This document shows positions 54,077 to 63,645 of a DNA stretch of 64,000 nucleotides, piece after piece. The translations under genes were made by a program, and so were the position numbers. The DNA comes from Leptospira stimsonii (GTDB lineage Bacteria; Spirochaetota; Leptospiria; Leptospirales; Leptospiraceae), in assembly GCF_003545875.1 (NCBI RefSeq), contig NZ_QHCS01000002.1, positions 372,001-436,000 on the forward strand, in the 5' to 3' direction. Within the stretch, counting starts at the first letter, position 1, and each line of letters begins with the position of its first letter. The notes beneath the pieces are model-generated. The model saw nothing but the letters and a program-made list of their open reading frames with translations. It made no database searches and was not told the DNA's origin.

Positions 54077-55507
54077 ATGCTTCTGACCAACTACCAAACA
54101 GAATCTTTCTATGATGAGATGTTTTCCCCGGAGGGCGGAATACGCCAGAGTTATCATTTTCTAAAATCAAGAATCGAGACGATGGACGATCGCGAATTGG
54201 TCCGAAGGAAGACGAGCGCTGAAAAAGCTCTCCTTTCTCTTGGAATCACTTTTAATGTCTACGGTGACGAGGAAGAAGAGGAAAGGATCATGCCTTTCGA
54301 CATCATTCCTCGGATTATCACCGCACACGAATGGAGAAAATTAGAAGAGGGACTCAAGCAAAGAACAAGAGCGCTCAATCTTTTTATCAACGATATCTAT
54401 CACGATGAAAAGATCATCAAGGATGGAATCGTTCCCGCGGAATACGTCTATTCTTCTCCCGGTTATCTGAAAGAATGTAAAGGAATCAATCCTCCTCAAG
54501 GAACTTGGATTCATATTTCCGGAACGGATTTGGTTCGAAACGGAGACGGCACGGTTCATGTGCTCGAAGATAATCTCAGATGTCCTTCGGGCGTTTCTTA
54601 CGTATTAGAAAATCGTGAAGTGATGAAGAAGACATTCCCGGAGCTTTTTGCGAGTCTTTCCGTGCGTCCTACTTACGATTATCCGATTCGTTTGAGAGGA
54701 ATGCTCGAATACATGAGCGGCAAGTCCAATCCTTCGATCGCGGTCTTGACTCCCGGTATCTATAACTCAGCCTATTACGAACATTCTTTCTTAGCGCAAA
54801 AGATGGGAGTTCCCCTTGTGGAAGGAAGCGATCTCGTCGTCAAAGACGAAAAAGTTTATATGAGAACCACTCGAGGACTCAAGATCGTGGATGTGATTTA
54901 CAGAAGGATCGACGATTCTTTTTTGGATCCTCTCGTCTTTAATAAGGATTCTCTCCTAGGAGTTCCCGGAATTTTTGAGGCGTACAAAAAAGGTAACGTA
55001 GCGATCGTCAACGCTCCCGGTGCGGGTGTTGCGGACGATAAGGTTTTATATACCTTTGTTCCGGCGATGATTAAGTATTATCTAGGTGAAGAAGCGATTA
55101 TTCCGAATGTTCCGACCTATCTCTGCTCGAATGAGAAAGATAGAATATTCGTTAAAGAGAATATAGCTAATCTCGTGGTGAAGGCGGCCAACGGTGCCGG
55201 CGGTTACGGGATGTTGATCGGTCCTCGTTCCAGCAAAAAGGAACAAGAAGAATTCTGCGGTCTCATAGATCAGAATCCGAGAAATTATATCGCGCAACCT
55301 GTTCTCAGTCTTTCCAGAGTTCCCACTCTGATCGAAGACAAATTGGAAGGAAGACACGTGGATCTCAGACCGTTTATTCTCTACGGAGAGGACATCTATG
55401 TGATGCCGGGCGGTCTGACTCGTGTTGCCCTTAGAAAGGGATCGCTTGTGGTCAACTCCTCTCAGGGAGGCGGATCAAAAGACACCTGGGTGATGGGCGA
55501 AGGCTAA
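54077..55507 (+). CDS. Circularly permuted type 2 ATP-grasp protein (stand-alone, motifs intact)
   Basis: 476 residues. The family core is complete: HVLEDNLRCPSGVSYVLENR (Glu164, Asn166 and Arg168 in the metal/ATP site), NSAYYEHSFLAQKMGVPLVE, VYMRTTRGLKIVDVIYRRID, the glycine loop KAANGAGGYGMLIGPR, HVDLRPFILYGEDIYVMPGG and VNSSQGGGSKDTWV at the end. These proteins are predicted to be amide- or peptide-bond-forming ligases; substrate unknown. It is followed by an alpha-E gene, the partner usually encoded beside it, and begins a five-gene same-strand cluster. Confidence 0.92.
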   Translation: MLLTNYQTESFYDEMFSPEGGIRQSYHFLKSRIETMDDRELVRRKTSAEKALLSLGITFNVYGDEEEEERIMPFDIIPRIITAHEWRKLEEGLKQRTRALNLFINDIYHDEKIIKDGIVPAEYVYSSPGYLKECKGINPPQGTWIHISGTDLVRNGDGTVHVLEDNLRCPSGVSYVLENREVMKKTFPELFASLSVRPTYDYPIRLRGMLEYMSGKSNPSIAVLTPGIYNSAYYEHSFLAQKMGVPLVEGSDLVVKDEKVYMRTTRGLKIVDVIYRRIDDSFLDPLVFNKDSLLGVPGIFEAYKKGNVAIVNAPGAGVADDKVLYTFVPAMIKYYLGEEAIIPNVPTYLCSNEKDRIFVKENIANLVVKAANGAGGYGMLIGPRSSKKEQEEFCGLIDQNPRNYIAQPVLSLSRVPTLIEDKLEGRHVDLRPFILYGEDIYVMPGGLTRVALRKGSLVVNSSQGGGSKDTWVMGEG

Positions 55508-55542
55508 AAAGATACACATAAATCAGAACGAGAGAGGTTGCT

Positions 55543-56484
55543 ATGCTGAGCAGAGTAGCTGAGTCCGTATATTGGATGAACCGATATATGGAGAGGGCGG
55601 AGAATTATTCCCGCTTCATTGACGTAAATTTTCAACTGTCCCTGGATCTGAACGAAGACGTAAATAGACAGTGGATGCCTCTGGTATTTACAACGGGCGA
55701 CAACGAACTCTTTCAGAAAAAGTTCGCGGAAGCTTCGAAGGAAAACGTGATTCATTTTATGACCTTCGATACGGATAATCCGAATTCGATTATCAATTGT
55801 CTGGTCCGATCCAGAGAGAACGCAAGAACGATTCGAGAGAATATATCCACTCCTATGTGGGAAGTGATCAACGAATTCTATCTAAACTTTAAATCGAAAA
55901 AACATTTTTCCGATACGGATCTTTCCGCACTCAGTGAATTTTTTAAGACGATCCGAAATCAATGTCTTCTGTTTTACGGATGCCAAGAGGCTACGATTTC
56001 TCAAGACGAGGTCTGGTATTTCGCGCAGTTGGGTAGATTTTTGGAAAGGGCGGACAAGACGGCGCGTATTTTGGATATGAAGTATTTTATCCTTCTTCCT
56101 TCGCACGACGTTGGTTCCAATTTGGATCTTCTTCAATGGCTTTCCCTTTTGAAGTCTACGAGTGCGCACGAGATGTTCAATCGAATTTATCAGAAGATAA
56201 CTCCGAAGAATATCGCGGAATTTCTGATTCTCGACAAACAATTCCCGAGGGCGGTCCGCTTCTCCCTTAGGAAGATTTTCGAAAGTCTTAAACTTTTAAG
56301 TGGAACCGATCACGACGAATATTCCTGCGAAGCGGAAAAAAGAGTGGGCGTTTTATTATCCGAACTCAGTTATACGTCCGTCGACGAAATTTTCAGTTCC
56401 GGTATGCACGAATATCTGGATCGTCTTCAGATTCAGATCAACGGGATTCATGATCGTATCGACGAACGTTATTTTCGATTGTAA
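55543..56484 (+). CDS. Alpha-E domain protein (DUF403)
   Basis: 313 residues, all helical. It starts with MLSRVAESVYWMNRYMERAE, the alpha-E signature (V-A-x-x-x-[FY]WM-x-RY-x-ER-x-EN), and includes YFAQLGRFLERADKTARILD and AVRFSLRKIFESLKLLSG. The family is predicted to act with circularly permuted ATP-grasp ligases, perhaps as a scaffold or substrate-handling helical bundle. It is 35 bases after the ATP-grasp gene and 42 before the transglutaminase gene. Confidence 0.92.
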   Translation: MLSRVAESVYWMNRYMERAENYSRFIDVNFQLSLDLNEDVNRQWMPLVFTTGDNELFQKKFAEASKENVIHFMTFDTDNPNSIINCLVRSRENARTIRENISTPMWEVINEFYLNFKSKKHFSDTDLSALSEFFKTIRNQCLLFYGCQEATISQDEVWYFAQLGRFLERADKTARILDMKYFILLPSHDVGSNLDLLQWLSLLKSTSAHEMFNRIYQKITPKNIAEFLILDKQFPRAVRFSLRKIFESLKLLSGTDHDEYSCEAEKRVGVLLSELSYTSVDEIFSSGMHEYLDRLQIQINGIHDRIDERYFRL

Positions 56485-56526
56485 TCGATAGTTTTTTGGA
56501 ATCGAAATTTAGGCGGAAAACATTCT

Positions 56527-59500
56527 ATGTCCATTCGAGTCGCCCTTACGCACGAAACGACCTATTTATATGATCGAAAGATCACACTTTCTCCTCATGT
56601 GATTCGGCTTCGTCCGGCCCCTCATTGTAAAACGAATATCGTCTCGTACTCCTTAAAGGTAGAGCCTGAGAAACAATTTCTAAACTGGCAACAGGATCCG
56701 TTCGGCAACTTTCAGGCGAGACTCGTCTTTCCGGAGAAGACGGATAAACTTTCCGTCCTCGTGGACCTGATCGTCGATATGAAGGTCATTAATCCATTCG
56801 ATTTTTTTGTAGAAGCGTACGCCGAAGATTATCCTTTTGAATATGAAGAAATTCTAAAGTTAGAATTGGCTCCGTATCTGACTCCTTCAGAAAGCGGATC
56901 GTCACTGTCGTCTTATCTCAAAACCTTGCGCGCCGACGGAATCACCGAAAAAAAAAGAATCATCGATTTTATCGTCGAGTTGAATCGAAGAATTTCGTCT
57001 GACATCGGTTATATCATTCGTTTGGAACCGGGCGTTCAGACTTGCGAGGATTCTCTTCAGAAAAGAACGGGTTCCTGTCGAGATTCTTCTTTTTTACTCG
57101 TTCAGATTTTGAGGCATTTCGGTTTAGCGGCGAGATTCGTTTCCGGTTATCTCATCCAATTGAAAGCGGATCAAGCTCCTCTCGAAGGTCCGAAAGGTCC
57201 CGAGAAAGATTTTACCGATCTCCATGCCTGGGCCGAAGTCTTTCTTCCCGGAGCGGGATGGGTGGGAATGGATCCTACTTCCGGACTTCTTACGGGAGAA
57301 GGTCATATTCCGTTAGCCGCAACACCGGAGCCGATGAGCGCGGCGCCTATCTTCGGTTATGCGGACCCGGCGGAGACAAGGTTCGAGTTCCGAATGGAAG
57401 TGGAAAGGATTTCTGAAAGTCCAAGAGTTACGCTCCCATACAACGAATCAAAATGGAACGATATTCTCAGAAGGGGAAAGGCGCTCGATCATAAGATTCA
57501 CGACCTCGGTCTCAAAATTTCGATCGGCGGTGAACCGACTTTTATTTCCGACGTAGATCGAGAAGGACCGGAGTGGAATCACGAAGCATTAGGAGAAGAA
57601 AAATTTAAACTCTCCAAAGAACTCATGTATCGTCTCAAAAAGGATTTTACTTCCGGTTCTCTTCTTCAATTTTCCCAAGGGAAATGGTATCCCGGAGAAC
57701 CGCTTCCTCGTTGGAGTATGAATTGTCTTTGGAGAAAAGACGAGGTTCCCCTTTGGAAAGACGATTCGCTTTTGATCGACAATCCGGATTCTACAAAAAA
57801 GAAAAGGGAAGAACTCGACGCTCATAAAGCCTCGGAGACGCTCGCTTGCGCGATCTGTAGAACTCTCGGAATCGATCTTTCATATATGATTCCGATGTAC
57901 GAAGATAATCTTTATTATCTTTGGAAAGAGGCGAATCTTCCCTTCGAACTTGAAAAAAAACTCGCGACCGCTTTTGATACCCTCGAAAGGCAGAGGCTTT
58001 TGAAGGTCCTGGATAAGGGATTTAAGAAGGAAGTCGCTTTTGCTATTCCAATATATTATAATTATGTTAACAATCAATGGGAGAGTTCCGTCTGGGACTT
58101 TAGACGCGAAAAATTATTTTTGATTCCGGGAGATTCTCCGGCCGGTCTTCGAATCCCTTTCGCATCCATCAGCGATCGTTTTCGGGCTATGCCGGAATTT
58201 ACCTCGATCGAAAAAAAGGAAACCCTTCCTTCTCGAATAGTTTTAGAGGAGAGAATTCGTAAGAGGGTGGACGCTCCTCCGAAAATGTTCGGTGAAAAGG
58301 AATTACCGATCCAATCCACGCTGGTCGTCGAGGTCAGGGATGGAATTGTTCACGTATTCTTACCTCCCGTTTCCACGACAGACGTTTGGGTCGATTTGAT
58401 CGCGAGCGTTGAGCAGGCGACTCTTGCTTCCGGTTTTCAAGTTCGTCTCGAAGGGTACGAACCATCGAGCGACTCAAGAATCGGTTTGTTTCGAATCACG
58501 CCCGATCCGGGAGTGATCGAAGTGAATCTTCATCCTTCCACTTCGTTCGCTGAACTCGAAAATAAAACGAAAGTTTTGTATGAAAGGGCATCGGAGACGA
58601 AACTCAGCACTGAAAAATTCCAAGTGGACGGAAGGGCTTCCGGTACGGGCGGAGGAAATCATATCACCGTGGGAGCTTTGACCCCGGAAGAAAGTCCCTT
58701 TTTAATGCGACCTGATCTTTTGAGAAGTCTTGCGACGTTTTGGCAACACCATCCTTCTCTTTCTTATTTATTCTCCGGTTTGTTTATCGGAACTACTTCT
58801 CAATCGCCTAGAATGGATGAAGGAAGGGAGGAGATCCTTTACGAGTTCGAAGTCGCTTGCAGACAGGTCGATAACTTGGAGAGCGTTCCTCCTTGGCTCG
58901 TGGATCGTCTTTTTCGAAATCTTCTCGTGGACATCACGGGCAACACACATCGTTCCGAAATCTCCATCGATAAACTTTATTCCCCAACCGGTTCGACCGG
59001 TCGTTTGGGTCTTGTGGAATTTCGCGCTTTCGAGATGCCACCTCACTATAAGATGAGTGTGGTTCAGCAAATGTTCGTCTTGTCTCTGTTGTGTCGTTTT
59101 TGGGAGAAACCTTACAAACTTCCGCCGATTCGAAGGGGAACGGAGCTTCATGATAAATATCTCCTTCCGTTCTATGTTTGGGAGGATTTTAAGGACGTCC
59201 TAAGGGATTTAAAGGAACACGGTTATCCTTTTTATGAAGAAGACTTTATTCCATTTTTCGAATTTAGATTTCCTGAATATGGTCACGTTCAAAAAGACGG
59301 AATCAAAATCGAGGTTAGAATGGCTTTGGAACCCTGGGACGTGCTGGGGGAGGAAGCAAATTCTTTCGGAACTTCGAGAGCCGTAGATTCTGCTTTAGAG
59401 CGAATTCAAGTGAGAGTGGAAGGTTGGACCGAAGGAAGATATGTCCTTTCCTGCAACGGATACGAGGTTCCGTTGAGAGCCACCGGAAAAAACGGGGAGG

Positions 59501-59838
59501 CAGTCGCAGGGGTTCGGTTTAAAGCTTGGGCTCCCGTTTTTACGTTACATCCGAATCTTCCGATCACCAATCCTCTCGTTTTCGATCTTTGGGATACCTG
59601 GAGCGAAAGATCTATCGGAGGTTGTAAATATTTTATTTCCCATCCTGGCGGGAGATCATACGATACGTTTCCGGTGAATTCTTTCGAAGCGGAGAGCAGA
59701 AGAATCAGTCGTTTTTCGGATCTTGGACACACTGCGGGAATGACGAATCGTCCGAAAAGTCTGTCACATCCGCATTCTCCTTATACCTTGGATCTGCGTT
59801 TAGCGCCCGGTCCGGGTTGGAAAAAAAAGACTCCGTAA
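56527..59838 (+). CDS. Transglutaminase-like protein with C-terminal DUF2126
   Basis: 1103 residues. An N-terminal transglutaminase-associated beta domain (about 1-120) precedes a transglutaminase-like core with Cys184 (RTGSCRDSSFLLVQILRHFG), His233 (DLHAWAEVFLPGAGWVG) and Asp249 (GMDPTSGL), so the catalytic triad is intact. The rest (about 300-1095) is DUF2126, with KISIGGEPTFISDVDREGPE, GTGGGNHITVGALTPEESPF and LVEFRAFEMPPHYKMSVVQQ. Together they form the third partner of the predicted ATP-grasp/alpha-E system, possibly a peptidase or amidase. No signal peptide, so cytoplasmic. Confidence 0.92.
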   Translation: MSIRVALTHETTYLYDRKITLSPHVIRLRPAPHCKTNIVSYSLKVEPEKQFLNWQQDPFGNFQARLVFPEKTDKLSVLVDLIVDMKVINPFDFFVEAYAEDYPFEYEEILKLELAPYLTPSESGSSLSSYLKTLRADGITEKKRIIDFIVELNRRISSDIGYIIRLEPGVQTCEDSLQKRTGSCRDSSFLLVQILRHFGLAARFVSGYLIQLKADQAPLEGPKGPEKDFTDLHAWAEVFLPGAGWVGMDPTSGLLTGEGHIPLAATPEPMSAAPIFGYADPAETRFEFRMEVERISESPRVTLPYNESKWNDILRRGKALDHKIHDLGLKISIGGEPTFISDVDREGPEWNHEALGEEKFKLSKELMYRLKKDFTSGSLLQFSQGKWYPGEPLPRWSMNCLWRKDEVPLWKDDSLLIDNPDSTKKKREELDAHKASETLACAICRTLGIDLSYMIPMYEDNLYYLWKEANLPFELEKKLATAFDTLERQRLLKVLDKGFKKEVAFAIPIYYNYVNNQWESSVWDFRREKLFLIPGDSPAGLRIPFASISDRFRAMPEFTSIEKKETLPSRIVLEERIRKRVDAPPKMFGEKELPIQSTLVVEVRDGIVHVFLPPVSTTDVWVDLIASVEQATLASGFQVRLEGYEPSSDSRIGLFRITPDPGVIEVNLHPSTSFAELENKTKVLYERASETKLSTEKFQVDGRASGTGGGNHITVGALTPEESPFLMRPDLLRSLATFWQHHPSLSYLFSGLFIGTTSQSPRMDEGREEILYEFEVACRQVDNLESVPPWLVDRLFRNLLVDITGNTHRSEISIDKLYSPTGSTGRLGLVEFRAFEMPPHYKMSVVQQMFVLSLLCRFWEKPYKLPPIRRGTELHDKYLLPFYVWEDFKDVLRDLKEHGYPFYEEDFIPFFEFRFPEYGHVQKDGIKIEVRMALEPWDVLGEEANSFGTSRAVDSALERIQVRVEGWTEGRYVLSCNGYEVPLRATGKNGEAVAGVRFKAWAPVFTLHPNLPITNPLVFDLWDTWSERSIGGCKYFISHPGGRSYDTFPVNSFEAESRRISRFSDLGHTAGMTNRPKSLSHPHSPYTLDLRLAPGPGWKKKTP

Positions 59839-59868
59839 AGAATCGCCAAAATGTACGGACTTTGAAAA

Positions 59869-62406
59869 ATGGTTCAGAATTTTATGGTCAACCCAGCCAA
59901 CGCGAGATTGAACCTTCGGGAAGGTTACAACCCGAATCCGTCTATTTATGACGAATTGTATGACGGAGAAGGCAAACTTAGGCACAAATACGAATTCTTA
60001 ATCAACTCCCTTGAATCCTTATCTCAGGAAGAATTGGTTCGAAGAAAACGAGATTCACTTCGAATTCTTCAGGAAAACGGTGTGACGTATAACGTCTATG
60101 AGGAACCCGGCGCCGTCGAACGCCTCTGGTCCTTGGATCTTTTTCCAGTACTTATGGAAAGCAAGGAATGGGAAGGAGTGGAACGTGGTCTCATTCAAAG
60201 AGCGGAACTTTTGGATGCACTTTTTAAGGATGTCTATGGTCCTCGTAAACTTCTCTATGATAAAAAAATTCCTCCCGAAATTCTTTTTAGTTCTCCGGAT
60301 TTTTTAAGACAATGCAACGGCTTCGGTCATTCCACTTCCAACGAACTTTGTTTTATGGCCTCCGATTTAGCGAGGCAGGAGAACGGAAACTTCGTCGTTC
60401 TCGGAGATCGAATTCAAGCACCGAGTGGATCCGGTTATTCGCTGGAGAATCGGATCGTTCTTTCCAGAATTTTTCCTTCGATCTATAGGGACTCTCAAGT
60501 TCATAGGGTCGCGCTTTACTTTCGTTCCTTGCGAAAGGCTCTCCAGTCTTTATCGAAGGTTCAAGAAAGAGAGCCTCTGATCGTTTTGTTGACTCCGGGG
60601 GCGGGCAATGAAACCTACTTTGAACACGCCTATCTCGCCGGTTATTTGGGATTCACTCTCGCACAAGCGGAAGATCTAACCGTAAGAAACAATTTTGTAT
60701 TTATTAAAACGGTGGAAGGTCTTCAACAAGTAGACGTGATCTTTCGAAGGGTAGTGGACTTGTACATGGATCCGCTCGAACTCAAAGGAGATTCCCTTTT
60801 AGGCGTACCAGGAATTTTGAATGTGATTCGTGAGGGAAACGTCCGAGTCGCCAATCCGATCGGATCCGGATTTCTGGAGAACAGAGCGATTCATCCGTTC
60901 TTGTCCTCTCTTTGTAGATATTATCTTTCCGAGGATTTGATTTTGCCTAACGTGCGTACTCTTTGGATGGGCAATTTGGAATCAAGACAAGAAGTCCTAG
61001 ATTATCCGGATCGATTCGTATTCAAACGAGCGGTGCGCGATCCTTTGGAACCTGGAGTGTTTCTTTCTTCCCTTCCGAATAGCGAAAGGGAACGAATTTG
61101 GAAAAAACTTTTTGCTCATCCGGAAAAATACGTGGCGCAAGAAATCGTGAACGGATCGACGTGTCCGGTTCTTTCCGGTGAAAGTTTCATCCAAGGGCGA
61201 TCGGTTTTTCGAGCGTTTACGACCCTTTCCGAAAACGGTTATATGACGATGTCAGGCGGGTTGGTGCGCGTCACCGAGAACGTTAACGATCTCATCGTTA
61301 CCAATCAGACCGGTGCTATCTCGAAAGATCTTTGGATCCTCGCCTCCGAAGAGAAAAAGGACGTTACTCTTCTTCCCGGAAAAACGGAAAGAATGCAGAT
61401 CAAACGAAGCGGGGCCGGTATCCCGAGTCGAGTCGCGGATAATATGTTTTGGATGGGACGTTATGCGGAACGTTCCGAAAATCAAGCTCGATTGTTGCGC
61501 GAAGTCATTTTGAATATGATTCACATGGACGAACCTTATGAAAAGGATCACGTTCAACTTTTGCTACAGATCGCGACTCACGTCACAGCAACGTATCCCG
61601 GATTCTTACAATTAAATTTGGAAGATCCTTTGAACGGTGCAAGGGAACAGATGTTTGCGCAGGTATTCTCGCACCAGCAAACGGGAAGTATTCGGTCCGA
61701 CTTGAATGCGTACGTGCGTGCCTCCAAATCGGTGAGAGATCGACTTTCGGAAGACAGTCGATATATTCTTTCCATGATCGAAACGGATGAAGCGTTCAAA
61801 TACGGTTCTTATGACGAAATCTTAGAATATCTCATTCTATTGATAACTAGGCTCGCTTCCATGTCTGGGCTTGGAATTGAAAGTATGTCCCGTGAAACCG
61901 GTTGGTATTTTATGAATATCGGAAAAAGAATCGAGAGGGCGTCTTATACGATAAGACTCGTTACCACGGTTTTAAATCAATCCACGCTCTATAACAAAAG
62001 TATGTTCGAAGCGCTCTTGAACATAAACGACATCAAGATCACGTATAGACGAAGATACCGATATCGAATCGAAGCCGAGTCCGTTCTGGACATTCTTCTT
62101 TTTGACGAATCAAACCCTCGATCGTTAGCTTATCAGTTGAGAAAACTTGGCGAATACGTTTCTTATCTTCCCCATTCGGAAAAAGAAGAGGCCACTGCGG
62201 AAGAGAGGATCGTCTCCGAAGTTCGAAATCGTTTTATTCAAGAGGATGCAAAACGTCTTTTCGAATACGTCAATCCTTCTTTAAGCATCGTACGCTGGTT
62301 AAACGATATAAACTATCAGATCGCTTCCTTGTCGGATTCGGTTAGTGCCAGATATTTCCGTTACGTGGAAGAGCAGATTCAGCTTGGAGATTACAACAAT
62401 GGCTGA
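59869..62406 (+). CDS. Fused ATP-grasp–alpha-E protein with degenerate ATP-grasp motifs
   Basis: 845 residues. Residues 1-505 match the circularly permuted ATP-grasp protein encoded upstream, and residues 520-840 match the alpha-E protein (VADNMFWMGRYAERSENQAR). In the ATP-grasp half the key block reads VVLGDRIQAPSGSGYSLENR: Glu, Asn and Arg of the active copy become Gly179, Arg181 and Gln183. The glycine loop GAGGYGM is also replaced (RAVRDPLEPGVFL). Either this copy is inactive and acts as a partner or regulator, or it uses an altered site. It lies 30 bases after the transglutaminase gene and overlaps the next gene by 8 bases. Confidence 0.9.
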   Translation: MVQNFMVNPANARLNLREGYNPNPSIYDELYDGEGKLRHKYEFLINSLESLSQEELVRRKRDSLRILQENGVTYNVYEEPGAVERLWSLDLFPVLMESKEWEGVERGLIQRAELLDALFKDVYGPRKLLYDKKIPPEILFSSPDFLRQCNGFGHSTSNELCFMASDLARQENGNFVVLGDRIQAPSGSGYSLENRIVLSRIFPSIYRDSQVHRVALYFRSLRKALQSLSKVQEREPLIVLLTPGAGNETYFEHAYLAGYLGFTLAQAEDLTVRNNFVFIKTVEGLQQVDVIFRRVVDLYMDPLELKGDSLLGVPGILNVIREGNVRVANPIGSGFLENRAIHPFLSSLCRYYLSEDLILPNVRTLWMGNLESRQEVLDYPDRFVFKRAVRDPLEPGVFLSSLPNSERERIWKKLFAHPEKYVAQEIVNGSTCPVLSGESFIQGRSVFRAFTTLSENGYMTMSGGLVRVTENVNDLIVTNQTGAISKDLWILASEEKKDVTLLPGKTERMQIKRSGAGIPSRVADNMFWMGRYAERSENQARLLREVILNMIHMDEPYEKDHVQLLLQIATHVTATYPGFLQLNLEDPLNGAREQMFAQVFSHQQTGSIRSDLNAYVRASKSVRDRLSEDSRYILSMIETDEAFKYGSYDEILEYLILLITRLASMSGLGIESMSRETGWYFMNIGKRIERASYTIRLVTTVLNQSTLYNKSMFEALLNINDIKITYRRRYRYRIEAESVLDILLFDESNPRSLAYQLRKLGEYVSYLPHSEKEEATAEERIVSEVRNRFIQEDAKRLFEYVNPSLSIVRWLNDINYQIASLSDSVSARYFRYVEEQIQLGDYNNG

Positions 62407-63274
62407 TTATACCGTGAAACACGTTACCCGATACAGCTATCAAGAGGAAGTTTCCCACTGTCATAATCTGGCGCATATGTGTCCGGTAACCAATCGTCAT
62501 CAGGATTGTAAGGATCTAAAACTCAGAGTTCATCCGGGACCGTCCGTCTCCGGTTATAGAAAAGACTATTTTGGAAATTTGGTGTATTCGTTTTCTGTGG
62601 AAGATTCTCATCAATCCTTGGAGATCGTTTCCGAGAGCAGAGTAAGTACACATCCGATCGATTACGGAGATCTGAATCATTCGCCGAGAGTCTCCGAGAT
62701 TCCTACACTTCTAGCTTCATCACACTTAAGGGAAGACTTGGAAGCATTGGAATACCTAGCCGATTCCGCTTTCGCGATTCGAGATCCTCTCTTTGCAAAG
62801 TTTGCGATGGATATGATGGATTTTGAAAAACCGCTCTTGCAAGCGGTGATGGATTACACAGTTCGTTTTTATCAATCATTCGAATTCAAAGCGGGTGCAA
62901 CAACGATACAAACTCCGCCTGCGCAGGTTTTGAAAAATAGGAAAGGCGTTTGTCAAGATTTTACTCATCTTTCCATTGCGGCTCTACGGAGTGTGGGAAT
63001 TCCTTGCAGATACGTTTCCGGTTATATCGAAACCTTTCCACCGCCCGGCCAGACGAAGCTCCAAGGCTCGGACGCCTCCCACGCTTGGTTTTCAATTTAT
63101 TCTCCAGGAATCGGTTGGGTGGACTACGATCCTACGAACGGGAAAATGTTAAGCGAAGAATATATTTTTACGTCGATCGGTCGCGATTTTGCCGACGTTT
63201 CTCCTCTAAAGGGAATTCTATTCGGCGGAGGAAAGCATAAGTTGAAAGTAGAAGTGGATGTGATTCGAGAGTAA
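62399..63274 (+). CDS. Transglutaminase-like protein (second copy)
   Basis: 291 residues from the ATG at 62399, with GGAG ten bases upstream; the longer frame to 62345 lies inside the previous gene. An N-terminal beta domain (MADYTVKHVTRYSYQEEVSH) is followed by the core with Cys185 (NRKGVCQDFTHLSIAALRSV), His228 (SDASHAWFSIYSPGIGW) and Asp244 (VDYDPTNGK), an intact triad. It lacks DUF2126. Translationally coupled to the fused ATP-grasp–alpha-E gene (overlap ATGGCTGA). Last gene of the cluster. Confidence 0.92.
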   Translation: MADYTVKHVTRYSYQEEVSHCHNLAHMCPVTNRHQDCKDLKLRVHPGPSVSGYRKDYFGNLVYSFSVEDSHQSLEIVSESRVSTHPIDYGDLNHSPRVSEIPTLLASSHLREDLEALEYLADSAFAIRDPLFAKFAMDMMDFEKPLLQAVMDYTVRFYQSFEFKAGATTIQTPPAQVLKNRKGVCQDFTHLSIAALRSVGIPCRYVSGYIETFPPPGQTKLQGSDASHAWFSIYSPGIGWVDYDPTNGKMLSEEYIFTSIGRDFADVSPLKGILFGGGKHKLKVEVDVIRE

Positions 63275-63392
63275 GCCGTACGAAAAATGCATAGGATGTT
63301 TGAGTTAAGATTTCAAAGGTTGGAATTTTAGAGAGGAACTGATTTCTTAGAGGGATAGAAAAGTAGGATTCGAAACTCGCAAGAGAAATCTT

Positions 63393-63645
63393 GCGTTTAT
63401 ACGAACTTCGGCTAATTGTGGACATTGGAATTTTTCTCTTGGTGTCCGGCGTTTATGCGAACTTCGGCTAATTGTGGACACTGGAGTTTTTCTCTTGGCG
63501 TCCGGCGTTTATGCGAACTTCGCCTAATTGTGGGAACTGGAGCTTTTCCCCTTGAAATCTTGCGTTTATACGAACTTCGGCTAATTGTGGACATTGGAGC
63601 TTTTCTCTTGGTGTCCGGCGTTTATGCGAACTTCAACTAATTGCG
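63393..63645 (+). repeat. Tandem array of 56-bp repeats, about 4.5 copies
   Basis: Copies begin at 63393, 63449, 63505, 63562 and 63618; the period is 56 (one is 57). Each starts GCGTTTAT[AG]CGAACTTC and continues GGCTAATTGTGGAC then TTGG or CTGGA and a T-rich run with CTCTTGG. Copies 1 and 4 share the variant junction TCTTGCG and TTTATACG, pointing to a higher-order unit of about 169 bases. It lies about 120 bases after the last gene of the ATP-grasp cluster, a classic setting for a variable-number tandem repeat. Confidence 0.85.

Noticed and set aside
63393..63645. Repeat array considered as a CRISPR
   Set aside because: Units are contiguous with no unique spacers, and the 56-base period and lack of cas genes do not fit.
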